Shown here: in pieces, positions 24,422 to 34,614 of the stretch
Position numbering within the stretch: position 1 is the stretch's first letter
How the letters are laid out: every line of letters begins with the position of its first letter
NCBI RefSeq assembly: GCF_040939455.1
Contig: NC_134120.1
Span: 52,281,001-52,345,000, forward strand
Source: Microcebus murinus
Lineage: Eukaryota; Chordata; Mammalia; Primates; Cheirogaleidae
Length of the DNA: 64,000 nt
Direction of reading: 5' to 3'
Translations under genes and position numbers: made by a program
The notes under the pieces: model-generated
Databases searched by the model: none
Seen by the model: the letters and a program-made list of their open reading frames with translations, nothing else
Told to the model about the DNA's origin: nothing

Positions 24422-25222
24422 TTAATACCAGTTTGCTGGTGAGTATATGTGGTGCTTGTTTTTCCATTCTTGGGATACTTCACTTAGTAGTAAGGGTTCC
24501 AGCTCTAACCAGGAAAATATAAGATGTGCTATATCACCATTGTTTCTTAGAGCTGAATAGTACTCCATGGTATACATATACCACATTTGATTAATCCATT
24601 CTTGGATTGATGGGCACTTGGGCTGTTTCCACAGCCTTGCAATTATGAATTGTGCTGCTATAAACATTCGAGTGCAGGTGTCTTTTTTGGAGAGTGTCAT
24701 TGGATCTTTTGGGTAGATGCCCAACAATGGGATTGCTGGATCAAATGGTAGATTCATTTGTATCGCTTTAAGGTATCTCCATATTGCCTGCCACAGAGGT
24801 TGAACTAGTTTGCAATCCCACCAGCAGTGTAGGAGTGTTTCTCTCTCTCCGCATCTACGCCAGAATTTATTGTACGGAGACTTTTTGATAAAGGCCATTC
24901 TCACTGGAGTTAAGTGATATCTCATTGTGGTTTTGATTTGCATTTCCATGATGATTAGAGATGTTGAGCATTTTTCCATATGTTTGTTGGCCATTCTTCT
25001 GTCTTCTTTAGAAAAGTTTCTGTTAAAGTCCTTTGCCCACTTTTTAATAGGGTTATTTGATTTTTTCTTCCTGATTTTCGTGAGTTCTAAGTATATTCTA
25101 GTTATCAGCCCTTTATCGGATACGTAGGATGCAAAAATTTTCTCCCATTCTGTAGGTTGTCTGTTTACTTTCATGACTGTTTCTTTGACTGTGCAGAAGT
25201 TTGGTGTTTGATCATGTCCCAT
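24422..25222 (-). pseudogene. L1 ORF2p C-terminal domain (266 codons)
   Basis: Continues in phase directly after the TAA of the RT segment. It includes the cysteine-rich block '[14 protein letters not shown]' near residue 120, the C-rich nucleic-acid-binding region needed for human L1 retrotransposition. It ends with the conserved tail '[16 protein letters not shown]' and a natural stop at 24422. The first ~12 residues are out of register with the usual ORF2 text, consistent with a pair of compensating indels around 25195-25225. Confidence 0.9.
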
Positions 25223-26596
25223 TTATTTATTTTTGTTACTGCTTTGATTGCCTTTGGCGGCCTTCTTCATAAACTCTTTGCCTAGACCAATGTCTAGGAG
25301 AGTGTTTCCAACATTTTCCTCTAGAGTTCTAATAGTTTCATACCTTAGGTTTAAGTCTGTTATCCACCGTGAGTTGATTTTTGTGAGAGGTGAAAGGTGT
25401 GGGTCCTGCTTTAGCCTTCTACAAGTGGCTATCCAGTTTTCCCAGTACCATTTATTGAAAAGGGATTCTTTTACCCAGCATATGTTTTTGTCTGCTTTGT
25501 CAAAGATTAGATGACTATATGAGGATGGTTTTATATCAGGATTCTCACATCTGTTCCACTGGTCAATATTCCTATTTTTGTGCCAATACCATATTGTTTT
25601 AATTACTACAGCTTTGTAGTATAGTTTGATATCTGGCATATTAATGCCTCCCATTTTGTTTTTGTTGCCTAGAATTGCTCTCAATATTCGGGGTCTTCTT
25701 TGGTTCCATACAAAGCGTAAAATTATTTTTTCTATATCAGTGAAGAATGCGGGTGGGATTTTAATAGATATTGCATTGAATCTGTAGATCAGTTTGGGTA
25801 GTATAGACATTTTCATGATGTTGAGTCTGCCGATCCACAAGCATGGAATGGATTTCCATCTGTTTACATCCTCTGCTATTTCCTTCCTCAGTGTTTCATA
25901 GTTCTCCCTGTAGGAGTCTTTTACCTCCTTGGTTAAGTATACTCCTAGGTACTTTAATTTCTTTGTTGCTATTGTAAAGGGAATTGAGTCTTTAATTTGG
26001 TTCTCAATTAGATTGTTGTTGGCGTATATGAATGCCTCTGATTTCTGTGTATTGATTTTGTATCCTGAGACTTTACTAAATTCACTGATCAGTTCCAGGA
26101 GTTTCTTGGTTAAATCTTTGGGGTTTTCTAAATATAACATCATATCATCAGCAAACAGTGAAAGTTTGATCTCTTCTGCCCCTATTTGGATACCTTTAAT
26201 TCCACTTTCCTGTCTGACTGCTGTAGCCAAGACTTCCAGCACTATGTTAAATAGAAGTGGAGATAGTGGACAACCTTGTCTGGTTCCAGTTCTAAGTGGG
26301 AATGCTTTCCGTTTTTCCCCATTCAGTATGATGTTGGCTATGGGTCTGTCATATATGGCTTGTATCATTTTTAGGTATGTCCCTTCTATGTCTATTTTCT
26401 TAAGTGTTCGTATCATGAAAGGGTGTTGAATTTTGTCAAAAGCTTTTTCTGCATCTATTGAAAGAATCATGTGGTCTTTGTTTTTGCTTCTGTTTATGTG
26501 GTGAATTGCATTTATAGATTTACATATGTTGAACGATCCCTGCATCCCTGGGATGAAGCCCACTTGGTCATGATGGATTATTTTTTTGATAAGCAT
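25223..26596 (-). pseudogene. L1 ORF2p reverse transcriptase core (457 codons)
   Basis: The longest coding remnant in the window. RT palm motifs are intact: '[10 protein letters not shown]' (first catalytic Asp, about residue 48), '[14 protein letters not shown]' (about 104-117) and 'FADD' at residues 148-151 (bases 26144-26155), which supplies the other two catalytic Asp. 'LKYLGV' (motif D/E region) and the thumb follow. In a live element this domain copies L1 RNA at the nick. The segment ends at TAA (25223-25225) inside an AAAT-repeat expansion. The catalytic residues survive although the full ORF is broken. Confidence 0.95.
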
Positions 26597-26602
26597 CTGG
26601 AT

Positions 26603-26986
26603 TCAGTTACCTAAGGTTTTGTTGACAATTTTTGCATCTATATTCATTAGGGATATTGGTCTGTAGTTTTCTTTTATTGTTGCATCCTTTCCTGGTTTTG
26701 GTATCAGAGTAATATTCGCTTCATAAAAGGTGTCAGGGAGGTTTCCATTCTTCTCGATGTTGTGGAATAGTTTCTGCAAGATAGGTACTAGTTCTCCTTT
26801 GTAAGTATGGTAAAATTCGGGTGTGAAGCCATCTGGACCGGGACTTTTCTTTTTAGGGAGATTTTTAATTGCTGTTTCTATTTCAGCTATTGAGATTGGT
26901 CTGTTCAGGGAATCTATTTCTTCCTGATTGAGCCTAGGGAGGCTGTGTTTTTCTAGAAATTTGTCCATTTCCTCCACATTTTCCAA
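26603..26986 (-). pseudogene. L1 ORF2p, N-terminal part of reverse transcriptase (127 codons)
   Basis: This segment contains RT motifs 0-2: '[15 protein letters not shown]' (fingers) and 'NYRPISLMN'. It begins at an internal Met just after the frameshift near 27140 and ends at a TGA (26603-26605) that replaces a codon normally specifying Arg, most simply a CGA to TGA change at a CpG. The next segment continues in the same phase after two codons, so this lesion is a single nonsense mutation. Confidence 0.9.
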
Positions 26987-27111
26987 ATTGTGTGAATAAA
27001 GATTTTTGTAGTATTCATAAATTGTATCTTGTATCTCTTTGAGATCAGTTGTGATATCTCCTTTTTTGTTCCTGATGGTGCTTATTAGAGATTTCTCTTT
27101 TCTGCTTTTCG

Positions 27112-28206
27112 TTAGCTTAGCCAGTGGCGTGTCAATTTTATTTTTTCAAAGAACCAACTTTTTGTTTTATTAATCTCCTGAATAGCTTCCCTGTTTTCAA
27201 TTTCGTTTAGTTCTGATTTGATCTTGTTGATTTCACTTCTTCGGCTGGGTTTGGGGCTGGTCTGTTCCTCTTTTTCCAGCTTTTTGAGTTGTTTCATTAG
27301 ATTGTCTATTTGTGATCTTTTTGACTTTTGGTTATAGGCATTTACGGAGATAAACTTTCCTCTCAGAACTGCTTTAGCTGTGTCCCAGAGGAGTTGATAA
27401 CTTGTCTCTCCATTGTCATTTTCTTCATACAATTTTTTTATTTCCATTTTGATTTCTTCATTTACGAAGTAATCATTCAGTAGGAGGTTGTTTAATTTCC
27501 ACGTTTTTGTGTAGAAATGTGAGTTTCTGTTAGGGTTGATTTCTACTTTTATTCCACTGTGATCTGAGAAGATACATGGTATGATTTCTATTTTTTTACA
27601 TTTCCTGAGGTTTACTTTGTGTCCTAGGATATGGTCAATCTTAGAGAATGTACCGTGTGCTGATGAGAAGAACGTATATTCAGTGGATTTTGGGTAGAAT
27701 GTTCTGTAAATGTCAGTCAGACCCAATTGTTCTAGAGTTTTGTTTAAGTCCATTATTTATTTATTAATTTTCTGTTTGGAGGATCTGTCTCGTGCCGTCA
27801 GTGGGGTGTTGAAATCTCCGGTGATTATGGAGTTGCTATTAATCCATTTGCTTAGCTCCAGTAAGGTTTACTTTATGAATCTGGGTACACCTAAGTTGGG
27901 TGCATATATATTTAAAATTGTTATCTCTTCTTGTTGAACTGTGCCCTTCACCATTATATAATGACCCTCTTTATCTTTCACTACTTTTGTTGCTTTAAAA
28001 ACTAAATCATCTGAAATTATAACTGCCATGCCAGCCTTCTTTTGGTTTTCATTTGCTTGGAATACTGATCTCCACCCTTTTATTTTTAGTCTAAATGAAT
28101 CCTTGCAGGTTAGATGTGTTTCTTGAAGACAGCATATACTTGGCCTGTATTTTCTTATCCATTCAGCCAGCCTATGTTTCTTGAGTGTAGAGTTTAAGCT
28201 GTTCAC
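27112..28206 (-). pseudogene. L1 ORF2p endonuclease domain, two in-frame stops
   Basis: Frames 28206-27868 (112 codons) and 27753-27112 (213 codons) are in the same phase, separated only by stops at 27868-27870 and 27757-27759. Together they cover the APE-like endonuclease that nicks target DNA. Visible catalytic words are 'QETH' near residue 29 of the first segment, 'NIYAPN' at its end and 'SDHSGI' in the second. The extreme N-terminus, including the ORF2 start, is damaged around 28207-28216. A 4-base loss near 27140 shifts the frame after 'KSWFFEKI'. No functional protein is possible. Confidence 0.9.
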
Positions 28207-28250
28207 ATTTATTGTAGATTACTGTTCATTCTGTTGGGTTGGATGTTGTT

Positions 28251-28306
28251 GCTATGATTTCTGTCTTGAGCCATTGTAGCTATGATTTCTGTCTTGAGCC
28301 ATTGTA
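28251..28306 (-). repeat. Perfect 28-bp tandem duplication between L1 ORF1 and ORF2
   Basis: Two identical copies (28251-28278, 28279-28306) of a unit starting GCTATGATTTCTGTCTTGAG on the plus strand. It sits in the short inter-ORF spacer of the L1, where length changes do not disturb coding but could affect ORF2 translation. Confidence 0.95.
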
Positions 28307-28340
28307 ATATCTGGCCTTTAATCTTTGGGTTTTGGTTGTT

Positions 28341-28529
28341 TTATATTCGTGGGTTATTATTATGACGTTCCATGCTTAATGCTGTTTTGAGAATTTCTTG
28401 TAGAGCTGGTCTTGTCTTGGTGAATTCTCTGAGCCTTTGCTTGTCTGAGAATGTCTTTATGTCTCCTTCATATACGAAGCTTAGTTTTGCAGGGAATAAG
28501 ATTCTAGGCTGGGCATTGTTTTGTTTCAA
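28341..28529 (-). pseudogene. L1 ORF1p, C-terminal end (62 codons)
   Basis: This is the C-terminal domain end of ORF1p, with hallmark residues ILFPAKLSF, then IKTFSDKQRLREF and TRPALQEILK. This domain, with the upstream RRM, binds nucleic acid in L1 ribonucleoprotein. Its start codon here is internal; the true frame continues upstream through 28530-28933, where the RRM is still readable in pieces. It is in a different frame from the N-terminal half, confirming at least one frameshift between them. Confidence 0.85.
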
Positions 28530-28933
28530 AAGAGTGAGAATGGGGCCCCAGTCTCTCCTTGCTTGTAAAGTCTCATTAGAGAAGTCTGGTGTTATTCGAA
28601 TTGGCTTTCCCTTGTATGTTACTTGCTTCTTTCGTCTAACAGCTCTTAGAAGGGCCTGTTTAGGTGATATTTTGGTCAGTCTGATGACTGCATGTTGTGA
28701 TGTCTTCGTGTTTGCATTGAATCTCCCAGGGGTCCTCTGAGCTTCTTAAACTTGTATATCGAGATTTTGAGCAAGGCCTGGGAAATTTTCCTCTATTATA
28801 TCTCCAAATAGATTGCCCAACCCTTGAGTGCTGTCTTCTTCCCCTTCTGGTAACCCTATGACCCTCACATTAGGTTTCTTCACATAATCCCACAGCTCTT
28901 GTAGGCTTTGCTCTTTTCTCTTGTTTCTCTGCT

Positions 28934-29341
28934 CTATTTCTGTGACTGATTTAATTGGAGGGTGTTATCTTCAAGCTCTGAGATTCTTTCTTCTGTTTGA
29001 TCTACCCTGTTCTTGAGACTTTCCACTGTATTTTGTAGTTCCCTGAATTGATTCTTCATTTCCAGGAGGTCAGTTAAACTTTTCTTCATTGTGCCTATTT
29101 CTTTAGTGAACTTCTTTTCCAGATCCTGGAGGCTTTTTGTGGTTTCTTTGTGTTGGTTATTGAGCTGTTCTTGCAGGTTGGTGAGTGTTTTTATGATCCA
29201 CATACGAAATTCCTCTTCTGTCATTTTGGTTGCCTGATTTTGGTTGGTGCCCGTTTCTAGGGGGCTGGGGCTCCTCTTTGGGGGTGTGTTTTCCGCTTGG
29301 TTCTTCACATTTCCTGAGTTCCTTCGCTGATTTCTTCCCAT
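28934..29341 (-). pseudogene. L1 ORF1p, N-terminal and coiled-coil part (135 codons)
   Basis: This frame encodes the start of the L1 RNA-binding chaperone ORF1p. A basic N-terminus (first ~40 residues, rich in Arg, Asn, Pro) is followed from about residue 45 to 130 by a coiled coil with heptad-like spacing of Leu/Ile and many Glu/Lys (e.g. LEKKFTKEIG, ISELEDN). In the living protein this coiled coil forms the trimer that coats L1 RNA. The frame ends at a TAG at 28934-28936 produced by a small deletion. The remaining ORF1 continues in another frame. Confidence 0.9.
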
Positions 29342-30878
29342 GTCGATCAGTTGTTGTTTCTTTTCTCTAGGTTTTTGTTTGGGTATTCACACACCTTGTT
29401 TAGTTTCTGAGCCGGTAGGTGGTGTCTGTGGGTGAGATTCGACCACTCCCTGTATAATGAGTCAGTAGGTGTCGTGAAAAGGGTGTGCAGGATGCTCTCC
29501 CTGTCAGTAGGTGGTGCTTGCTTGGAGGAACAGGTCATGCTATTGTTTTTATGTCCTGTTATCAGCTCTTGTTCCTGTAGAGAGAACTCTAGTGCCTCAG
29601 GTGGTGGGTGGGGCCCTGGGACTTCCAGGTGTGTCTTTTTCTCCCCCTCAGTGAGGGCTGGTCTAGGAGAGAGTCTGGGCAGAGCTGGGTTGAGTAAGCC
29701 TGCCTTCAGGCACCACCAATGTCGTTAGCAGGGGTCAAAGTTCTGTTCTCTGCTTCCAGGCAAAGCTGACAGGGAGGGGCTGGAATGGCCCGGCTCAGTC
29801 AGAGAGTCTGCGTGTGGTGGTGGGGCTGTCTGAGACTCGCAGTCTGGAGCGGGCCTGGCTTCTTTCCACCATCCCCAACTCCGTAGCTACTCCTGGGCCT
29901 CTGCCAGCAGGCCAGACCACACGCCAACGGCCCTCCCCTGGCTGTGCTGCCAGCAGGGAGGTTCCCTGGACAGGAATGCCACCTGGGCTGGGCACATGGC
30001 CTCCCTTTGGGGGGAAGGTTGCCCTCTAGGATGCTGATCTGCCCCTGAAGGCACACACACTTCAGTAGGCTGTTCACAAATATCTCTTCTGTGCCCCACG
30101 CAATGCGAGGCCTCTGTGCACAGGATCTGGTCTGGAGGTCTGACCTCTGGGTCCCAGAGTTCAAACTATATCACCACCAGGGAGAGGATTTCCAGTCCCA
30201 ATTCACCCACAGGGAGCCCACGCTGGGTCTATGTCTCTCAACCTCAGGGTCTGCCCCATTCTCCTGGGATCACCGTGCCAGCAGCACCTGGGAGGGCTGG
30301 CAGGTAGGGAGCTCACAGTCTGAGTCCCCCTTAGTCAGCTGTCGGGCCCCAAAAGGGAAGGTCCCGTTCCCTGTAGGTGCCTCTGGCTGGTGCCTATATT
30401 GTCTCTCTGTCTCTCTGGGCAGCCATGGGTAGGGTCGGCGGAGGGGAGGAGGAGGCAATATGGCGTCTGCCGCGCGGCTGGGGTCTGTGCACACGGAGGT
30501 GCCCCGAGGTAGTTGGAAGCCTGGTGCCACGTCTGCTACTGGCTTACCACTCACTGGCAGCGAGCGTCTCTGGGCTGGTGTCCGCAGGTCTCTCCACTCG
30601 CTGGGGAGCCCACCAGCAGTCCGGGATGCAGGGGAGGGGAAACGGCCGCTCCACCTACACTTCCCACTGGTCTCCGGGCTGCTCCGGGGGTCCTAGCTTA
30701 CAGTTCTACTCCGTGACCTCCTCCTGTGGAGTCTCCCGTGGTCTCAGGTACCCCTCCTTCCGACCCTCATCTGATGTAGGCTCATCTTCTTGCTTCTTTC
30801 TTCTAATTTCTGCTAGAATCTGTCATTTCTGCAGACACTCTGGCGGTATTTCTCATCCGCCATCTTCTCTCTTCCCTC
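29342..30878 (-). promoter_or_regulatory. L1 5' UTR / internal promoter
   Basis: A GC- and CpG-rich block precedes ORF1. At its very start the minus strand reads GAAGATGGCGGATGAG (30857-30866 core AAGATGGCGG), an excellent YY1-type site. Human L1 also carries a YY1 site in this position, where it sets the transcription start. The rest has many CpGs that would be methylation targets. Open frames on both strands are long because stop codons are scarce in such sequence. Confidence 0.7.
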
Positions 30879-31112
30879 CAACTACAACCTTTAACATCCA
30901 ATCAGCATCAAGCTTTAACATCTAATCAACAACAGTGGGATTCAAAAGTTACTCAATCAGGATCACACAAGCAATGGGGCCGGAAGCAGGCGGTGGTAAG
31001 CGGGGTGGGGCGACTCTCTGCCGCCAGCCCGGCCCCAGCAGCGCTGACCGGGTGACCGGGGAGATGCGGAGCGATGAGGAGGCAGCAAGCAGCCGCATCC
31101 CGGCGCCCGACA

Positions 31113-31400
31113 TTTTCCGTGTCATCCTAAGAGACAAAACCAAATTATTGTCTTCTTTAAAGGATGGTCTTATAAATTCATAGCAGAAACAAAAGTATGT
31201 GCTTAAAAAAGGATTTTTTTCCTGGTTCTCATCTTTCATTTTCCATGTATATGATGGAATCTTTCATTTTCCATGTGTATCAGAGGTCCTAAAGAGTCAA
31301 AGTAGAATCAAAGCCCTCCGCGGTCACCCACACATAACATATGAGCACATAATCACCATTACCCATACCTGCCTTTCATCCTCTTCTGCTTTATCTTCCC
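31113..31400. other. Unique DNA with an imperfect 28-bp tandem duplication
   Basis: Two copies of ATCTTTCATTTTCCATGT + 10 bases lie in tandem at 31231-31258 and 31259-31286, with a few differences. No gene is seen. Confidence 0.6.
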
Positions 31401-31409
31401 CAAAATCCA

Positions 31410-31650
31410 ACTCAGAAACTGAAGTGGTGGGTTCAAATCCAGCTCTGCCACTGAATAGCTGTGTGACTTAGGAGAGTAGCTCAAGTTCTGTGCCCCAGTT
31501 CCCTTATAAAAGGTAAGTGTAAAAGGGTAATGACAACAGTGTAAAAGGGTAATGACAACAGCACCTACCAAATGGAGCTGTCATGAGGACTCAATGCGTT
31601 AATGCCGGCAAAGTGTTTAGGACCAGCCTGGCACACCAGTGTTTGCTAAG
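31410..31650 (-). mobile_element. MIR fragment containing a 22-bp tandem duplication
   Basis: 'GTGGGTTCAAATCCAGCTCTGCCACTGAATAGCTGTGTGACTTAGG' and later 'CATGAGGACTCAATGCGTTAATGCCGGCAAAGTGTTTAGGACCAGCCTGGCAC' are the reverse-sense MIR tail and core in MIR order. The insert includes a perfect duplication of 22 bp (31517-31538 and 31539-31560). Inert SINE relic. Confidence 0.8.
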
Positions 31651-32465
31651 AAGGTTTATAAAGGGAGCTACAAGATGCAATTCCTCGTATTTAATATTAT
31701 CTCTTCTTTTAGACTTAAGTCAACATTGAGGCCTATTTCATTTTGCAAAATCCACATTTTTTGTGGGACTTTGCTGAACACACAGTGAGTGTCAACAAAC
31801 ATTTGTGTGATAAATGGATACAAACTGCTGTACAAATGAAGGAACAAATGACCTCTTCCATGATTACATTCAAAATTCCAAAGAGCTTAATTAAATTCAA
31901 ATCACAGGTGGTAAACCGGAGACTGAGTGCTGTTCTCACCGCCAAGTAGTACTTCCTCCTCTTCCACAGTCAGTCCTGGTCCCAGTGAAAACACCATAAA
32001 ACCATCCATCCTCTGCCTCCACCATGAGACTCCTCCCACATCATAAAGTTGACCATTTCCCACTTAGCCCATCAGCGACACTTCCCACTGGCATTTCCCT
32101 CACTGCCGCCTCTTCTGTTATTGGCATTTATTGCTAGTACTAAAACACGAGGCAAAATGAAAGTTCTAAAGGACCATGAAATCTATGGAAAAATATTCAG
32201 AAACATGACTTTCAATTCATTTAATATTTAAATGAAATTCATTTCAGACTCATTCAACAAAGCCTTCGTATTCTGAAGAAATTCCCAATAATATATAAAG
32301 GAAATAAGTTTCCAAAAAGATTCTACTTTAGCATAGTTGGGAAATCTGGGCTGCTATGGCACCATAACTCAATCTGATCTGCTAAATTAGCTTAGATATC
32401 CACACAGGAAATTCACAAACTGACTTGCCCACACTTTTCATTGGCAGCTGCCTAGATTACTGCAT
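31651..32465. other. Unique DNA, no gene seen
   Basis: Nothing supportable. Short overlapping frames at 31733-31949 on both strands have no motif. Confidence 0.4.
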
Positions 32466-33005
32466 TGGCTCCAATCAATACGGTGACTCCACTCTTTCTA
32501 CCCTCCAAACCCACTGCCTATGTGTGAACCTAAAAGGCCAGTAGGACCCGGCTCTCCCCTACTTACAACCCTTCAGTGGTTCCCCACTGTCCTAAGAATA
32601 AATCCCAGAGGAGCTTCCTCACGTAACTCCCCACCCACCTGCCCAGCCAAACTCTCATCCCAGCCGGACTGTGCTAGACTCGCCCTGCTTGCTCCCTTCC
32701 CACCTCCTAAGGGGGAACAAGCCTTCCCACTGCCTGTCTGCCCCTCGGGCCTCAGTGTAAATGTCACTTTCTAAGATGCCTCCCAGGACCACCCGCCCTC
32801 CATCCCCGGATAGGTGAGGGACACTTCCGTGGACAGAGCTTCCCTTAACACGGCACTCAGCACATGTCATCATCGTTTCTCTACGTATCTGTCTGTCTTT
32901 GCAGACTACAGGCTCCCAGAGGGCTTCTTATCGTTGCATCTCCGGCACTTGGAACAATGCCTGGCGCATAGCAGGTAGTCAAGAAGTATCGATTTACTGA
33001 ATGAG
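32466..33005 (+). mobile_element. L2 LINE 3' fragment
   Basis: Typical L2 3' text on the plus strand: 'CTTACAACCCTTCAGTGGTTCCCCACTG', 'CAGGACCACCCGCCCTCC', 'AGACTACAGGCTCCCAGAGGGC', 'GGAACAATGCCTGGCGCATAGCAGGTAGTCAAGAAGTATCGATTTACTGAATGA'. L2 is an ancient CR1-clade LINE inactive for over 100 million years. The 84-codon frame here is a relic or chance frame. Confidence 0.85.
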
Positions 33006-33250
33006 ACAATGATGGCTTAGCTGCAACAGTAAGGATGAAGAAATAGAGGAGAACTCAGAGAGAACTGGGTGGGACCCAGGAGGACTTGGTGACAGAACAG
33101 ACAACAACATAGAAGGGCCTGGACGTCGCAGCTCCACCTTGGGAAGCAACATGAGCAGACCCATTCGCCTAGAAATAGGAGAAGCACAAACTCAAGGGAT
33201 GCGGGGATGAGTTTAGGTTTAGACGTGCTGAATGTGAGGTGCCCCAAGAC
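33006..33250 (+). mobile_element. Ancient unclassified repeat (fragment B)
   Basis: 'GGATGAGTTTAGGTTTAGACGTGCTGAATGTGAGGTGCC' resembles the end of an old mammalian repeat ('gttttggacatgttgagtttgaggtgcc' in memory). It is grouped with the fragments at 20.0 and 46.3 kb. The class is uncertain. Confidence 0.35.
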
Positions 33251-33274
33251 TTGTGCTTATGAGTCTGGCTAAGA

Positions 33275-33860
33275 ACGCATCAGTGCCCTGCTCGTGACAC
33301 CGAAGCTTCCCAGTGCATTGCGTAGACTCCAAAGCTGTCAGGATGTCCTACGAGGCTCTGCACAGAACAGCCCCTCAAGCTGTCCAGCCGCATTTTCTCC
33401 AGCTGCCTGCTCCCTGCTCACCTCACTGGCCACAGCGGCACCCCCGCTGTCGCCCACAGATGCCCAGTGAGACGCTCCTTCGCTCCTCCACACCCGCTGC
33501 GCCCTCCTGGGACACGGAGCCCAGACCCTCACACAGGTCCTCCTCACGCTTCTCCTCACGCAGGTCCCACAGTGGACGTCGCCTCCTCACGGAGGCCCGT
33601 CCGTCCGTCAGGAAAATCACCCAACACAACACTGCCCGGCTCACCATCACACCAGTCTGTTTCAGTCTCATCACTGAACACACGATGAACTTACACTGTC
33701 AATTCATTTCTGCTGTATTTGTTTTGTCTGTCCATCCTGTCTACACTGCATACAAAGTCAGACCCCTTGACCACTTTCTTCACCAGGGTAGCCCCAGCCC
33801 TGGGAACAGTCTTTGGCCTTTACTAATATTTCATCATATTTGTTCAATGAATAAGTGAAC
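33275..33860 (+). mobile_element. Second L2 LINE 3' fragment
   Basis: A second copy of L2 3' text follows in the same orientation: 'AGGATGTCCTACGAGGCTCTGCACAGAACAGCCCC', 'CACTGGCCACAGCGGCACCC', 'CAACACAACACTGCCCGGCTCACCATCACACC' and the tail 'TGTTCAATGAATAAGTGAA'. The middle is CpG-rich. The 181-codon open frame 33313-33858 spans it on the plus strand and is a consequence of low stop density. No RT motif is present because this is 3' UTR sequence. Confidence 0.75.
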
Positions 33861-34512
33861 AGAGGAATACAGGTAGCAAGGTGGGCTCTGCCCTCTCCTG
33901 CCTTCCCATTGAAATGGTTGTGAAAATATGAAAAGTGATACCCAGTGCCAACTGCATAAGGAACCCAGTAATGCTGACTAATTATCTCACAAATTCCAGA
34001 GAGAAGTTCCATTAACACTAAAGAAAAGCAAATAAAGCTTTGGAGGAGGGCAGGAAGCACAAACATGAAAGGGGAAAGAGAAGGAATGGATTTCTACTAC
34101 CTCCACTTGGCCCCGTCCCAAGAGTCACAAACCCGGCTGGCCACTGGGAGCGCTGTGTTGTATTTATTGGTTTTGTTGTGGGGTCATCCACTCAGGTACT
34201 GAGTAACTGATCCATTCATCTGATTAAAGGTCAAAACAATACAAACAGGTACATAGGAAGAAATCTTACCACCCCCTCTCCTCCCCACTCTAATCTCCAT
34301 GCCACGTACACACACACTACCTGGTAGAGTTCCCTAAATGTTTGGCTTTGGCTAATTCCTTATAGAACCTGCATACATGTTCTTTAATACACTGGCTGCT
34401 CTAACTATAGGATAAACACCTGTGAGCAGGACTTTAGGATCAAATATAACTTTTAAAGATATTATGAAACTGCCTCCATAAAGGTATAAGCTTTCATCCT
34501 TGGGGGAAAAAA
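33861..34512. other. Unique DNA, no gene seen
   Basis: No feature is supported. The ~150 bp just left of the mariner faintly resemble an old L1 3' UTR but cannot be called. Confidence 0.35.
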
Positions 34513-34614
34513 TATTAGGTCATTAAATATGAAATGTCTGATTTCAAGTCAAAAGTGTAGTTTATTATATTTCAAACAAGAAGCAGTACAATTAATCAAA
34601 GTGTGTGCCTAAGC

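Larger units (their letters stand above)
24170..30887 (-). mobile_element. Near full-length LINE-1 (lemur type), 6.7 kb
   Basis: Body 24179-30878, bounded by 9-bp direct repeats CAACTACAA (24170-24178 and 30879-30887). The order on the minus strand is a GC-rich 5' UTR of about 1.5 kb (30878 to 29342), ORF1 (29341 to about 28341), a short interval, ORF2 (about 28215 to 24422), a 3' UTR and an A-rich tail. It is full length at both ends, which is rare. Both ORFs carry only a handful of lesions, so it is a fairly young copy that is now inactive in cis. It inserted into the older class II LTR. The 5' UTR does not resemble human L1PA. Confidence 0.95.
23978..31112 (-). mobile_element. Solo LTR of a class II (betaretrovirus-like) ERV, split by L1
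   Basis: On the minus strand the LTR starts TGTCGGGCGCCGGGATGCGG at 31112 and ends AAGAGCTGTAACA at 23978. Without the 6.7-kb L1 it is about 435 bp. Regulatory signals are in the expected order: CCAAT-like 'TGATTGGA' words in U3, a TATA box TATAAAAG (24133-24140), an AATAAA polyadenylation signal (24037-24042) and a U5-like end with 'CTTTCCCCGG'. No primer-binding site or internal retroviral sequence adjoins either end, so it is a recombined solo LTR. I could not match a 6-bp target duplication outside the ends (AGCTAG left, TTTTCC right). It encodes no protein. Confidence 0.7.

Noticed and set aside
23978..31112. Full provirus with internal genes
   Set aside because: The DNA between the LTR halves is entirely L1. 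No primer-binding site, gag, pol or env of retroviral type is present.
33313..33858. 181-codon plus-strand frame
   Set aside because: It lies across an L2 3' fragment with low stop density, and overlapping minus frames are equally long. No protein motif.
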